Source: an uncultured Candidatus Saccharibacteria bacterium (lineage in GTDB: Bacteria > Patescibacteriota > Saccharimonadia > Saccharimonadales > Saccharimonadaceae). From it: 64,000 bases of DNA. A model generated the notes under the pieces. That model did not search any database. It was not told the DNA's origin and was given only the letters and a program-made list of their open reading frames with translations. The position numbers and the translations under genes were made by a program. Of the stretch, positions 40,104 to 50,720 are shown one piece after another (position 1 is the first letter of the stretch; every line of letters begins with the position of its first letter). Location: contig CAMJDZ010000002.1 of assembly GCA_946404545.1 (NCBI GenBank), positions 1 through 64,000 on the forward strand, written 5' to 3'.

Positions 40104-40802
40104 TCAGTCAGGGAGTTCAGGCGGCTCAATATCTGTATCCATCTCGCGCAAAATGCGATGAATCGCCATAAAGAACTCGTCGTCCCTGTACGGCGCCCAC
40201 TCCTCGTCAAACCAAACGTCGGCTGCCGTCTCCGCGCCATTGGCTGCCATTTTCTGGATCATCGTATTTTCTCTAACCTTCTCGCAGTTACGGATGTGCC
40301 ACTGCAAATCATGGAACTTTCCTTCGTCGTAGTAACGCTTCATATTCTTTATTGCAACAATCTTGTCAACGAAGAACGCGAATCTCGAATCAGGCGTCTT
40401 ATGCTCGTCAAATTCCATCAACAAGTCATAATCCTCTTTGGCATAAGGCAAATCCCCGAGGAGCAGAAGCCAAGCACGATGCTCGGCATCGGCCTTGTTG
40501 TCGTGACGTTCCTTGTCGGTGACCGGAACATCACCAATAACCGCTTCGCCCATCTCGTGTTTAATCAACATCTTATTAACTCTGTCGATATTGACCTGGT
40601 CTTTATACGGATAAAGCGGATATATCAAAGCCGCAAACATGAGTGCGTCAGCAACATGCTCATAGTCGCTCTCAAGACGCTCAGAATCCACCTTCCACAC
40701 TATCCAGCCCGATCTTTCTAAGGTCTTCAACTTATCCAAGATGCACGAAAGACGAACGGCCTTCTCCAATACCTCCATGTCGATTTTTATGTTTTGACTC
40801 AC
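40104..40802 (-). CDS. HD-superfamily (YfbR/HDDC2-like) protein
   Basis: 232 aa from a GTG set by GGAAGGAG nine bases upstream. Pattern of the HDDC2/YfbR group: LERSGWIVWKV..ERLESDYEHVADAL (H49), then LIKHEMGEAVIGD (H82-E83) where H-D is normal, followed by E-x-x-A in AEHRAW. Family members are metal-dependent 5'-nucleotidases or phosphohydrolases; the HD to HE change may alter metal binding. Promoter not obvious. Confidence 0.7.
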   Translation of the reverse strand: MSQNIKIDMEVLEKAVRLSCILDKLKTLERSGWIVWKVDSERLESDYEHVADALMFAALIYPLYPYKDQVNIDRVNKMLIKHEMGEAVIGDVPVTDKERHDNKADAEHRAWLLLLGDLPYAKEDYDLLMEFDEHKTPDSRFAFFVDKIVAIKNMKRYYDEGKFHDLQWHIRNCEKVRENTMIQKMAANGAETAADVWFDEEWAPYRDDEFFMAIHRILREMDTDIEPPELPD

Positions 40803-40897
40803 TAAAACCAACTCCTTCCAAAATAAAGTACGAAGATAAAATTTCCTCTGCATCTATTGTGGAGGAAATTTCAAATAAACACAAACTTAAGCGTTTA

Positions 40898-42685
40898 TTA
40901 TGGCGTAATATTCACGTTTTTCTTCACGGAAGCCCAAAAACGTACGTCATTATAGCGATCGAGCGCGTCCGTTAGCTGAGCATTATCCGAGAAAATCGAA
41001 ACATTCGCTGAATGATAATAATACATATTCGACTGATACAGACCAATCGCCGGTACGTCATCTACCCACGACTTCAGGAATGATTCATACTTTGTCTTGC
41101 GCATTGCTTCGTTAGTTGTAATATGCGCAGATAGCAACGCGTCATCCACGAGGCTGTTCGAGTAGTTGCTAAAGTTCCAGCCGCTCGTCGTCGCCTGTGT
41201 CGAGCTGCAATACACGAACGGATCGGCGCTAACACCCAAATCTACCTCGTAGAACATGATATCGAAATCTCGCGGACGCACAACGGTCGAGAAGAAATCT
41301 GCCGCCGTCTGGGTCTCATCATAAATATTTAAAGTCACCTCGAAACCGAGCTTCTTGAGCTCCTCGACAAAACGCTCGGCGGTCGTCGTAAGCGTATCGC
41401 GTTTCTGCACCACCGCATTCAACGTAATAATTTCCCCGTCGCGGTTCGTAATCTTGCCATTCTCGTTATAGCTATAGCCCGCCTTCTGGACAAATGCCTT
41501 CGCGATATTAAGGTCATAACCAGGAATCTCTGGATAATTTAGGTTCTCCTGGCGCTCAAGAATTGGATAATTCAAAATCTGGCCATCTTCAATTCCCTCA
41601 CGCACCTTGCTCATATCGACGCCGTACTGGATAGCCTTACGAATGAAGCGCGAATTCAAATTGTCGCTCGTCGTGTTCAGATACGCAAACGCGCCGCCGT
41701 TCAATAAGCTTGCACGCAACTCAATTCCATCGTTAAGCTTGCTGCGGTCCTCAATGCCAAGCTCCGCCGTTGCCATCACTTCTGCACTATTCAAAGCAGT
41801 AATAATATCTTCACGTTTTTCATAAGTCTTGAGCGTAAACAAATCGAGCTGCGTATCGTTCAGATAATACTTCTCGTTACGCTTCAGATAAATCGTACTT
41901 TTATTAAGGCTCGTTGGGCCAGAAATCTGCATCGCATTCATAATGAATGGGCCAGAACAGACCGGATTCGACGAGAAATCGCTCTCATAAACAAGCGCCG
42001 GGCTAATGTCGCCGAGGATATGCTTCGGCACTAGAGGAAGTTCCAAAGTATCCATAAAGTCGATATAGCTCGAGGGGAGCGTAAACTCGACCGACTTATC
42101 ATCAATCTTCTTTGCCTTCACATGCGAGAAATCGGCCGAAATCGTCGTTTTTGCCGACGTATCACGAATCAAATCAACCGTATAAACGACATCGTCTGCC
42201 GTAATCGGCTCGCCATCTGACCAGTAAATCTTGTCGCGCAAAACCACCTTCCAAATCTTGCCGGTCTTGTCTGGCGTCACACTCTTTGCAAGCTCCGCCT
42301 TGCTATGGCCAGAGCTATCCGGCGAAACCAAGTTCGCGAACAGCAAGCGACTCAAGCTCTTCTCTGCATTCGTCGCAGCATAAAGCGGATTCATTGACTT
42401 CACTTCACCGAGAACCGCCTCCGTAAAATCGCCGCCCTTCACATAAGCTTCGACTTCGTATGCACTGCCATACCAAATAATCTGTACGATCGCAAAAAGA
42501 AATACGACCGTAATCAGGAGTACCCACTCTACGACCCAGAGTCGCACGTCATGTACGTTTTCGAGGCGCGAAATAAAGTTATCAGAAAAATGTTTGCCAA
42601 CCTTATCGGCCGACTCATGATAAACCTTCGCAATCTTCTTGCGATTGAAAAGACCGCGCCCACTCTTTCTCGTAGATTTCTTCAT
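40898..42685 (-). CDS. Family 5 extracellular solute-binding protein (peptide ABC-type)
   Basis: 595 aa. ~55-residue basic cytoplasmic head, TM (~52-72), then an SBP_bac_5 domain: SMNPLYAATNAEKSLSRLLFANLV, YWSDGEPITADDVVYTVDLI, FDIMFYEVDLGVSADPFVY. It is anchored by a TM rather than a lipobox. No permease or ATPase gene is adjacent. It starts on the secG stop (TAATG), so the two are coupled. Confidence 0.85.
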   Translation of the reverse strand: MKKSTRKSGRGLFNRKKIAKVYHESADKVGKHFSDNFISRLENVHDVRLWVVEWVLLITVVFLFAIVQIIWYGSAYEVEAYVKGGDFTEAVLGEVKSMNPLYAATNAEKSLSRLLFANLVSPDSSGHSKAELAKSVTPDKTGKIWKVVLRDKIYWSDGEPITADDVVYTVDLIRDTSAKTTISADFSHVKAKKIDDKSVEFTLPSSYIDFMDTLELPLVPKHILGDISPALVYESDFSSNPVCSGPFIMNAMQISGPTSLNKSTIYLKRNEKYYLNDTQLDLFTLKTYEKREDIITALNSAEVMATAELGIEDRSKLNDGIELRASLLNGGAFAYLNTTSDNLNSRFIRKAIQYGVDMSKVREGIEDGQILNYPILERQENLNYPEIPGYDLNIAKAFVQKAGYSYNENGKITNRDGEIITLNAVVQKRDTLTTTAERFVEELKKLGFEVTLNIYDETQTAADFFSTVVRPRDFDIMFYEVDLGVSADPFVYCSSTQATTSGWNFSNYSNSLVDDALLSAHITTNEAMRKTKYESFLKSWVDDVPAIGLYQSNMYYYHSANVSIFSDNAQLTDALDRYNDVRFWASVKKNVNITP

Positions 42686-42909
42686 TATCCAATAATTAAT
42701 GTTGCTAAGATCGACAAGCCAAAAATCAAAGCAATCACAACTGTCGTATTAAACATCGATTTCTCGAGACCACGACGCTCCGTAAAGAGCTCGCCACTCG
42801 CACCGAAGCCAGCACCAAGGCTAGCGCCACGCGTTTGCAATAAAATTAATAGAATCAATAAGACTGCGGACACAGCAGTAACAGTATTACAAATAGCACC
42901 TATTTCCAT
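42685..42909 (-). CDS. secG: SecG preprotein translocase subunit
   Basis: 74 aa with two TMs. The LLILLQTRGASLGAGFGASGELFTERRGLEK segment between the TMs is the SecG hallmark. It lies 4 bp after the holin-like gene and overlaps the next gene by one base. Confidence 0.9.
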   Translation of the reverse strand: MEIGAICNTVTAVSAVLLILLILLQTRGASLGAGFGASGELFTERRGLEKSMFNTTVVIALIFGLSILATLIIG

Positions 42910-42913
42910 AAGA

Positions 42914-43291
42914 TTATTTTACATCAGGCATAGCCAAATTGACAAGGAAGTTTATCAATGAAATCAGCAAACAGCTGCAAATTGCGCCGCCAAAAGTCAT
43001 CTGTACATCCGGCAAAATCCAAATCGTGAGGCCAACCATTGCGGCGTTCACGAGAATCGTAAAAAGCCCTAGCGTCAGGAAGATAAACGGCAATGAAATA
43101 ATCGTCGCAATCGGCTTTATTACGGTGTTAATTACAGAAAAAATCAAACCGGCCGCAACGTAGAGCCAGAATGACGAGCGCATCGCTTCTGCACCCTCAC
43201 GGAAGGTTGCAAAAAAGTTAATGCAGATATACATTGCGACGCTCGAAACGAGCCAGCGCAAAATAAAACTTAATGCTTGCCTCCTTACCAT
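42914..43291 (-). CDS. Phage-holin-4-like membrane protein (PF04020 type)
   Basis: 125 aa, four TMs. LIFSVINTVIKPIATIISLPFIFLTLGLFTILVNAAMV matches the conserved N-x-x-I-K-P...LP..LTLG pattern of this family, found in many non-phage bacteria with unknown role. Leaderless: GCTAAAAT ends 7 nt before the ATG. First gene of the holin-like/secG/SBP operon. Confidence 0.82.
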   Translation of the reverse strand: MVRRQALSFILRWLVSSVAMYICINFFATFREGAEAMRSSFWLYVAAGLIFSVINTVIKPIATIISLPFIFLTLGLFTILVNAAMVGLTIWILPDVQMTFGGAICSCLLISLINFLVNLAMPDVK

Positions 43292-43296
43292 AAGCC

Positions 43297-44571
43297 TTAT
43301 TTTAGCGCATCCTTACGTTTTAATAAAGTGTGGTACTGAATCGCGAAGCGGTGACTCTCATCGTCGATGCGCGCAATCAGTTTCGCAATATGACCATCCG
43401 GCGCGAGTTCTACCATCTGGTAATCGCCGTCATTTTCCGGAATCACGATACGCACGCGCGCATTTTTGCTATGATCGCCACTCTTGTCACGACCAATTAC
43501 TGGCACGCCAGCCGTAGCGCAAATCTCACGCACCGCTGATACCTGCCCTACCGAGCCATCAAGAATAATCAAATCCGGTTTGCCCCAATCGCTCAAATGA
43601 TTCAGACGGCGCGTAATAATTTCACGCATGCTCTCTGGGTCATTATTTTGCTGTTTTCGTAGCTTGAAACGGCGATACTTCGTCCGATCCGCCACGCCAT
43701 TAATAAAGCAAACCATCGAGCCAGCCACGTTCTTCCCTGACTGGTGGCTGATATCATAGCCCTCAATTCGCACCGGCGGCTTCTCGAATGCAAGAATATC
43801 CTGCAGTTCCTCAAGCGCCTTATCGCTCGAGATGTCGAGAAACTCCTTATCAGAGAATACAATTTTTGTACCAAGCCCCTTCAAACCAAAGAACTGGTTG
43901 CGGTATTCGGCCGCTTTTTCATATTCACCCTTGGCCGCCGCCTGATACATCAGCTTTTCCAAATCGCTCACCAAACGCTTGCGATTTCCCTTTAAATAGC
44001 TAATCATGCGGCGCAAACTCCGCTTGTATTCACGTGGCGTCGTTTTTTCGATTTCAATTCCCGGCGTCAAGCCCAAATCTGTGTTCAAAGTCTTGCGTCC
44101 AGAATACGGCCGATCATAATAAGGAAAAATCCGGCGCAAAATCCGCAGCGCTCGCTGAATCGTCACTTTGCCATAATATGGCCCGTAATATTCCGCGCCA
44201 TCATCCTCTGGATTGCGTGTTAGCGTCACGCACGGAACCTCGGATTTCATATCAATCCGAATATAAGTTACCGACTTATCATCACGCAAAAGAATATTCC
44301 ACTTCGGCTTGTAGCGCTTAATCATTTCACTTTCGAGAAATAGCGCGTCCATCTCGGTATCGACAACAATCCAGTCCGTATCATCAATCTCGGCCACCAA
44401 CGCGCGCGTCTTTGCGTCTTTGCGCTCCGGACTCTGGAAATACTGGCGCACCCGGTTACGCAGCACTGCCGCCTTACCGACGTAAATCACCTCGCCCGCG
44501 CGATTCTTATGAAAATACACCCCCGGTTCTTTCGGGAGTTCTTTCAACTTCGCTTTAAGCTTAGGCGTCAT
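43297..44571 (-). CDS. uvrC: Excinuclease UvrC, C-terminally short
   Basis: 424 aa against ~590-610 usually. Nucleotide excision repair nuclease. GIY-YIG domain (GVYFHKNRAGEVIYVGKA, 1-90), UVR motif (LEKLMYQAAAKGEYEKAAEYRNQ), and RNase-H-like second nuclease (EGYDISHQSGKNVAGSMV; LIILDGSVGQVSAV with DGG changed to DGS). It stops just after DESHRFAIQYHTLLKRK, so the helix-hairpin-helix DNA-binding end is missing. TAGGAT ends 6 nt before the ATG. Confidence 0.9.
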   Translation of the reverse strand: MTPKLKAKLKELPKEPGVYFHKNRAGEVIYVGKAAVLRNRVRQYFQSPERKDAKTRALVAEIDDTDWIVVDTEMDALFLESEMIKRYKPKWNILLRDDKSVTYIRIDMKSEVPCVTLTRNPEDDGAEYYGPYYGKVTIQRALRILRRIFPYYDRPYSGRKTLNTDLGLTPGIEIEKTTPREYKRSLRRMISYLKGNRKRLVSDLEKLMYQAAAKGEYEKAAEYRNQFFGLKGLGTKIVFSDKEFLDISSDKALEELQDILAFEKPPVRIEGYDISHQSGKNVAGSMVCFINGVADRTKYRRFKLRKQQNNDPESMREIITRRLNHLSDWGKPDLIILDGSVGQVSAVREICATAGVPVIGRDKSGDHSKNARVRIVIPENDGDYQMVELAPDGHIAKLIARIDDESHRFAIQYHTLLKRKDALK

Positions 44572-44586
44572 ACTTATATCCTAACA

Positions 44587-44618
44587 CAAAAATCCGCCCA
44601 GTTCCCTGAGCGGATTCG
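44587..44618 (-). terminator. Terminator
   Basis: AATCCGC/GCGGATT stem with TTTTT on the minus strand, downstream of the 44630 gene. Confidence 0.75.
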
Positions 44619-44629
44619 TTTACTAGCAA

Positions 44630-45850
44630 TTAGAAGCCGTATAGACCCGAGAGGTCATCTAGCGAATAGCCACCGTAGCCGCCACCATAGTTACCATAAT
44701 TGTTCATATACTTGGTGAGGTACTTAGTGTAAGCATCCTGCATTGCTTTCTCAATCTTCTTTTGAAGATCGTCAACCGTTTTTGCCTTGCTTGGCTCCTC
44801 GACGGCTTTCTTTTCGTAGCCGATTTCGAACTTCGCACTTACGCTCTGCTTGTCGTTTTCGAGCTTAATAGCAGCCAATTCGTGAGACCATGGCTTAATA
44901 CCGAGGTAGATCTTCGTGTCCTTGTTAGCCTTGAAGGTTCCTTCTTCACCCTTCTCTTCGCCGTCGCTAGAAGCGGAGCATTTAGCCAACTTCTTGCCGA
45001 AGTCGCTATCTTTGATACCCTTGGTGAAGTTGGTCATCTTTTCTTCGTCGATTTCAACTTCGTAATACTTTACGCCGTCCTCATCCTTGACTTCGGAATC
45101 TTTCTTCTGAACGATGAAAGGATTCTTCTTGTAAGTCTCAGCGAGTTCTTTTGGTGCGTCGCCGTTGACGAGGCCAAGGGCTTCATTGTAATCACAACCG
45201 TTGTTCTCTTCTGGGCCAGCAGTCTTGATATCTTTTGCGGTAATCTTAATCCATTCACCGTCGACAACTTCGCCGATTTCGCTAATGATCATGTTGAGAA
45301 CTTCGCTATTGCTGACGCCACCGGTGTTCGCGCCGCTCATACCGAGGAAAGAACCGAGCAAATCGCCGATTGGCAAATTCTTTAATGCGTCCTTGACACC
45401 ATCGAGCTTGACATAGATGTCGCCGCCCTTGATGAGGGCTGCGTCGAATTTCAACTCAACGAGACCAGCGCCAAGAGTAATCTTGCCGGAACCGCCAAGA
45501 TTACCGTCGCTCTGCGAACCATCGAGAGTAATCTTAACGCCGCCCATCTGACCGACATTCATCGTGCCAGAAATCGTGCGATCCTTTACCTCAAAAGACT
45601 TTGCCATTGCATCATTGATTGATGTCTCGGCAGATTCGTGCCACATCATCCAGAGGAATGCTGCGACGCCGCCGCCAATCAAAAGCACGGCAAGAATAAT
45701 AATCGTTACAATTAAACCAGCGTGCGACTTTTTCTTTGGTGCTGCCGCAACTGGAGCAGCTACTGGCTCCGCGGATGGCGCTGCCGTAACTACTGGTTCA
45801 CTCTTCTTGGCTCCGCCAAGAATAGGTGTTTCTTCAGGTGTTTCTCCCAT
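44630..45850 (-). CDS. TM-anchored surface protein with Gly/Tyr-rich tail
   Basis: 406 aa. Head PILGGAKKSEP, Ala/Pro linker, TM (~46-68), then ~290 exposed residues with beta-rich repeats (TISGTMNVGQMGGVKITLDG; GSGKITLGAGLVELKFDA; GGDIYVKLDG) recalling LppX/LprG-type lipid-carrier folds, and a final NNYGNYGGGYGGYS tail. The head-linker-TM layout is shared with the 13899 and 47656 proteins. AAAGGGAGTG precedes the ATG. Confidence 0.65.
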   Translation of the reverse strand: MGETPEETPILGGAKKSEPVVTAAPSAEPVAAPVAAAPKKKSHAGLIVTIIILAVLLIGGGVAAFLWMMWHESAETSINDAMAKSFEVKDRTISGTMNVGQMGGVKITLDGSQSDGNLGGSGKITLGAGLVELKFDAALIKGGDIYVKLDGVKDALKNLPIGDLLGSFLGMSGANTGGVSNSEVLNMIISEIGEVVDGEWIKITAKDIKTAGPEENNGCDYNEALGLVNGDAPKELAETYKKNPFIVQKKDSEVKDEDGVKYYEVEIDEEKMTNFTKGIKDSDFGKKLAKCSASSDGEEKGEEGTFKANKDTKIYLGIKPWSHELAAIKLENDKQSVSAKFEIGYEKKAVEEPSKAKTVDDLQKKIEKAMQDAYTKYLTKYMNNYGNYGGGYGGYSLDDLSGLYGF

Positions 45851-45916
45851 TTCACTCCCTTTCTTAATTATTTATATATTACATTTTCGTGACGTTAACG
45901 TCTAGGCTACTAAATA

Positions 45917-46240
45917 CTAATCGGCTTCTTCGACATTGAAGTTGTTGTTAGCATCAACGCGAACATTGCAGCGTGTATGCGAACGCGTACAAGCTTCAAT
46001 CGACTGATACTTAAACTGCAATTCCGAGGCAAAAATGAAAAGCCAAACCGAAATTGCTGCAAAGAACAAAGTCGTACCCGCAAACAAGAAATAGAAGAAT
46101 GAGTATTTTGGGCTCACCTTGTTCTGTTCTGGATCGCGTTCTTTGTAAATAATCGACGGATCAAAATCGATTTTCTTTGCTTTTTTGCTCGAAGACTTCG
46201 CAGTAGTTGTCTTCTTCGCTGGCTGTTTCTTCGTAGCCAT
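45917..46240 (-). CDS. Small single-TM protein with Lys-rich head
   Basis: 107 aa. Lys/Ala/Thr-rich first 25 residues, TM (~47-70), short exposed end with two Cys (EACTRSHTRCNVRV). Ribosome site AAGGAGG stands about 12 nt from the ATG. Divergent from eno. No family recognised. Confidence 0.6.
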   Translation of the reverse strand: MATKKQPAKKTTTAKSSSKKAKKIDFDPSIIYKERDPEQNKVSPKYSFFYFLFAGTTLFFAAISVWLFIFASELQFKYQSIEACTRSHTRCNVRVDANNNFNVEEAD

Positions 46241-46336
46241 GTGAAAACTGCCCTCCTTAAATGTAAACTTGGCTTAATAATAGCATAAACATTTTATATT
46301 TGCTATTATATACATAAGAATTTTGTGTAATTTTAA

Positions 46337-47655
<1,319 letters not shown>

Positions 47656-47656
<1 letters not shown>

Positions 47657-48504
47657 TGGCAGAAGAATCAATCTTTGCTAAGAAACCAAAGGCCGAAAAA
47701 CCGGTCGAAACGCCAGCGCCAGCTACCGCTCCAGCTCCAGCTGCGCCAAAATCCGGTGGCAAAACTGGCTTAATTATTACTATTATCATTCTCGCTGCCG
47801 CGCTCATCGCTGCGGGCGTCGTACTCACAATTGTTCTCATCAACCAGAACAATGGCAAGAAAGACGATGACACTACTATCGTCAAAGATGACAAGAAAGA
47901 CGATAAGAAGGACGACAAAAAAGACGATAAGAAAGATGACAAAAAGGGTGAAGATAACCCAGCTATCGTCTCAACTGACCACGTGCGCGGCAAGCGCGAT
48001 TCCAAGGTTATCGTTGTCGAATACGCCGACCCACAATGCCCAGGCTGCGCTAGTGTCACGCCAATCGTTGACGAAATTTACGAAGAATACGGCGACAAAG
48101 TCGCGTTCGTTTATCGCCACTACCCACTTAGCTACCACAAAAACGCCGAAGCCGCTGTCGCTGCTATCGAGGCTGCCGGCAACCAGGGCTACTTCTGGGA
48201 AATGCTCAGCGCCGTTTTCGCAAACCAAAGCGACTGGGAATATGAAAGCGACGAAGACGACCGCACCGCTGCCTTCGTAGAAATCTTCGAAGACATCGCC
48301 GACGATGGCGACGTCGACCAGTTCAAGACCGACCTCGACGATTCCAGCATCGCCGACAAGATCAAAGCCGACAAAAAGCTCGGCTCTGACGACAACGTTT
48401 CCGCAACTCCAACCATCCTCGTCAACGGTAAGTCGATTACGATCAGCGGCACCCGTGCCAGCCTCAAGCAAAAAATCATCGACGAAATTAAAGATAACCT
48501 TTAA
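47656..48504 (+). CDS. Membrane-anchored DsbA-like thiol oxidoreductase
   Basis: 282 aa. Head IFAKKPKAEKP, Ala/Pro linker, TM (~38-62), KKDD-repeat spacer (~70-98), then a thioredoxin_4/DsbA-like domain: VIVVEYADPQCPGCASVTP with C128-P-G-C131, FVYRHYPLSYHKNAEAAVAA, and cis-Pro region SATPTILVNGK. It likely forms disulfides in exported proteins, consistent with Cys-bearing surface proteins here. Translationally coupled to eno, with AGGAGG inside the eno end. Confidence 0.88.
47884..47946 (+). repeat. 12-bp tandem repeat encoding KKDD
   Basis: Near-identical units of GAYAARAARGAY type repeat about five times, giving KDDKKDDKKDD... as a charged spacer between the TM and the DsbA-like domain. 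Copy number may vary between strains. Confidence 0.7.
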
Positions 48505-48507
48505 TTA

Positions 48508-48975
48508 TTAGAAGAGCGCCAGGCCAAGCGCCGAGGCGCTCATCATAATAACGCCGGCGAGTAAAACGCCAAGCATAATAGCGATTACCGAGCGTTTGAA
48601 ACCAAAACCAAGGAAGCTCGCCGCAAAAGTACCGGTCCATGCGCCGGTTCCAGGGATCGGAATACCAACAAATAGAAGCAGCGCCAAGAAAGCCCCTTTC
48701 TGGCCTGCTTTTTTCGATAGTTTCTCTCCTGCATGATGCCCTTTCTTTAGACACCAACGACAGAATTTACCGACAACCTTTTTATCCTTGCCCCAGTTCA
48801 AAAACTTATCCGCAAAGAAATAGATAAACGGCACCGGCAGCATGTTGCCGACGATACAGACAATATAGGACGGCACCATCGGCAGCCCCATGATCTGCGA
48901 CACCGGAATCGCACCGCGTAGCTCCACGAGCGGCACCATAGAAATAAGGAAAATTTGAACAAATTTTAAAAACAT
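48508..48975 (-). CDS. COG2426-type small multidrug export-like protein
   Basis: 155 aa, about four TMs. MVPLVELRGAIPVSQIMGLP and LLFVGIPIPGTGAWTGTFAASFLG match the Sm_multidrug_ex (PF06695) family; true function uncertain. It starts 2 bp after the pgi stop, so they form an operon. Confidence 0.85.
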   Translation of the reverse strand: MFLKFVQIFLISMVPLVELRGAIPVSQIMGLPMVPSYIVCIVGNMLPVPFIYFFADKFLNWGKDKKVVGKFCRWCLKKGHHAGEKLSKKAGQKGAFLALLLFVGIPIPGTGAWTGTFAASFLGFGFKRSVIAIMLGVLLAGVIMMSASALGLALF

Positions 48976-48977
48976 TT

Positions 48978-50234
48978 TTAGAATCCAGGTTTACCAAGTA
49001 ATTTAAACATACGACGCTTATATGCTTCAACCCCTGGCTGGTCAAATGGATTCACGCCCTGCGCCGTTGCGCTCAGTGCACAGCTCATTTCAAAGAAGTA
49101 AAATAGCGCGCCCAACGACTCGGCATCGATGCGTGGCGCCGTAATCCTGAGCACCGGAATGTCGCCATCGTCACGATGCGCGCCAATCGTCGCCTCTTTT
49201 GCGACACGATTAATACTCGCGAGCGAATGACCCGCCAAATAGCCTAAGCCATCGCCATCATCGCCCTCTGGCACGACCACCGATTCATCATCCTCTTCAA
49301 TTTCAAGCACAGTTTCAAAGATATCGCGCGCGCCCTCCTGGAGATACTGCCCCATCGAGTGTAAATCGGTCGTATCGATCACGCTTGCCGGGAAAATGCC
49401 CCTGTTTTCCTTGCCCTCACTTTCACCAAATAGCTGCTTCCACCATTCATTAAAATAGGCAAAACAAGGCTCAAAATTCGCCATCACCTCAACGCGACGG
49501 CCCGCGTCATTCATAAACTTACGCACGATTGCGTATTCAGCCGCACGGCCACCATTTGCATCCAGGATATCCTCGCGTTCTTCGTTCGCGCCCATCATGA
49601 GCGACTCAATATCGACACCAGCTACTGCCATCGGCAACAAGCCGACCGCTGTCAGCACCGAAAAGCGCCCACCAATATTATCTGGCACCACAAACCGCTG
49701 ATAACCCCTGTTAATTGCCTCGTCATGCAACGCGCCTTGGTTTGCGTCAGTCGTTGCATAAATTCTTTGTGCAGCCTCCGCTTCCCCATATTTTTCAATC
49801 AATTTCTCTCTAAAAACCCTAAACGCGACCGCCGTTTCCGTAGTCGTACCAGATTTCGAAATCACGTTAATCGAAAAATCTGCCTCACCAAGCTGCGCGA
49901 CTGCTTTTTTGAGTTCGCGCGCGCTGAGCGAATTACCAGCATAGATCAATCTTGTCCGGCCGCTCTCGCCCCCAAGCACCTCAATTGCCGCCCGGTGCCC
50001 CAGATAGCTTCCCCCGATTCCAATACATACCAAATAATCAGAGTCGCCGTTTATCTTCTCGGCTGCCTCTTTAATCCGCGCAAATTCCTCGTGATCATAG
50101 CTTTCTGGCAAATCCATCCAGCCACTCATTGGAGATTTTTTCAATTCTTCAAAATAACTCGGCACGCGCTCCATCTCTGCCCCAAACGCCTCGACAGTTG
50201 CGACTCTACCGTAGTTACATTTGAAATTAATCAT
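48978..50234 (-). CDS. pgi: Glucose-6-phosphate isomerase
   Basis: 418 aa. Interconverts glucose-6-P and fructose-6-P. Seen: CIGIGGSYLGHRAA, NVISKSGTTTETAVAF, GGRFSVLTAVGLLPMAVAG, NRGIFPASVIDTTDLHSMGQYLQEG, FDQPGVEAYKRRMFKLLGKPG. GGAGG stands 6 nt before the ATG and TTATGCTAAAAT about 30 nt before, a short-leader variant of the usual promoter. Confidence 0.96.
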   Translation of the reverse strand: MINFKCNYGRVATVEAFGAEMERVPSYFEELKKSPMSGWMDLPESYDHEEFARIKEAAEKINGDSDYLVCIGIGGSYLGHRAAIEVLGGESGRTRLIYAGNSLSARELKKAVAQLGEADFSINVISKSGTTTETAVAFRVFREKLIEKYGEAEAAQRIYATTDANQGALHDEAINRGYQRFVVPDNIGGRFSVLTAVGLLPMAVAGVDIESLMMGANEEREDILDANGGRAAEYAIVRKFMNDAGRRVEVMANFEPCFAYFNEWWKQLFGESEGKENRGIFPASVIDTTDLHSMGQYLQEGARDIFETVLEIEEDDESVVVPEGDDGDGLGYLAGHSLASINRVAKEATIGAHRDDGDIPVLRITAPRIDAESLGALFYFFEMSCALSATAQGVNPFDQPGVEAYKRRMFKLLGKPGF

Positions 50235-50278
50235 TAAAAACCTCCGCCCATTTCTTCTATTTTAGCATAAGAATAAAC

Positions 50279-50306
50279 AAAATGCCTCCGAGATTACCTC
50301 GGAGGC
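50279..50306 (-). terminator. Terminator of array gene 1
   Basis: GCCTCCGAG/CTCGGAGGC stem with TTTTG on the minus strand. Confidence 0.75.
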
Positions 50307-50312
50307 AAGCCA

Positions 50313-50558
50313 TTACGCCCTCGCCATCGCATAGCAAAATCCTGCTATACAGATTGTCGCTAAAACGCCCGCAATCGCATACCAGATGTTTCCGCCCATT
50401 CTATAGCACATATAGCAAAAAGCAAAACACCCGGCCAGCACAGAGCCTATAATGCAAATAATCGCAATGACATACATTATAGTCGCAAATACGCAGAAAG
50501 CGCTGGCAGCAGCAATGCAGACTTTGTCCTTAAAGCGTTCCCAAGAATAGCTCGTCAT
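50313..50558 (-). CDS. Small two-TM protein, array gene 1
   Basis: 81 aa. Nearly all membrane: hydrophobic runs at about 13-48 and 58-79, six Cys. Own promoter at 50652-50680 with a ~85-nt leader; GGAG ribosome site before the ATG. Last member of a ten-gene minus-strand array of small membrane proteins. No family recognised. Confidence 0.65.
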   Translation of the reverse strand: MTSYSWERFKDKVCIAAASAFCVFATIMYVIAIICIIGSVLAGCFAFCYMCYRMGGNIWYAIAGVLATICIAGFCYAMARA

Positions 50559-50651
50559 ATTATTTTCCTCCTTTTGTAACGACCGAGACCTTTCCTGATG
50601 AGATACGTAAATGCAAATAACTTTAACAAAACAACGGAGTTAACACTTATA

Positions 50652-50680
50652 ATTATACAACATATTTCAAAAAAAATCAA
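50652..50680 (-). promoter_or_regulatory. Promoter of array gene 1
   Basis: TTGATT-N17-TATAAT on the minus strand. Confidence 0.7.
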
Positions 50681-50694
50681 TAACCATCAGAAAG

Positions 50695-50717
50695 CCCCGG
50701 GATTAACCGCGGGGGCT
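50695..50717 (-). terminator. Terminator-like hairpin
   Basis: AGCCCCCGCGG/CCGGGGCT-type stem with TTT on the minus strand, after array gene 2. Confidence 0.65.
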
Positions 50718-50720
50718 ATG

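Noticed and set aside
42914..43291. Holin-like protein as evidence of a prophage
   Set aside because: This family is common in non-phage genomes and the gene sits in an operon with secG.
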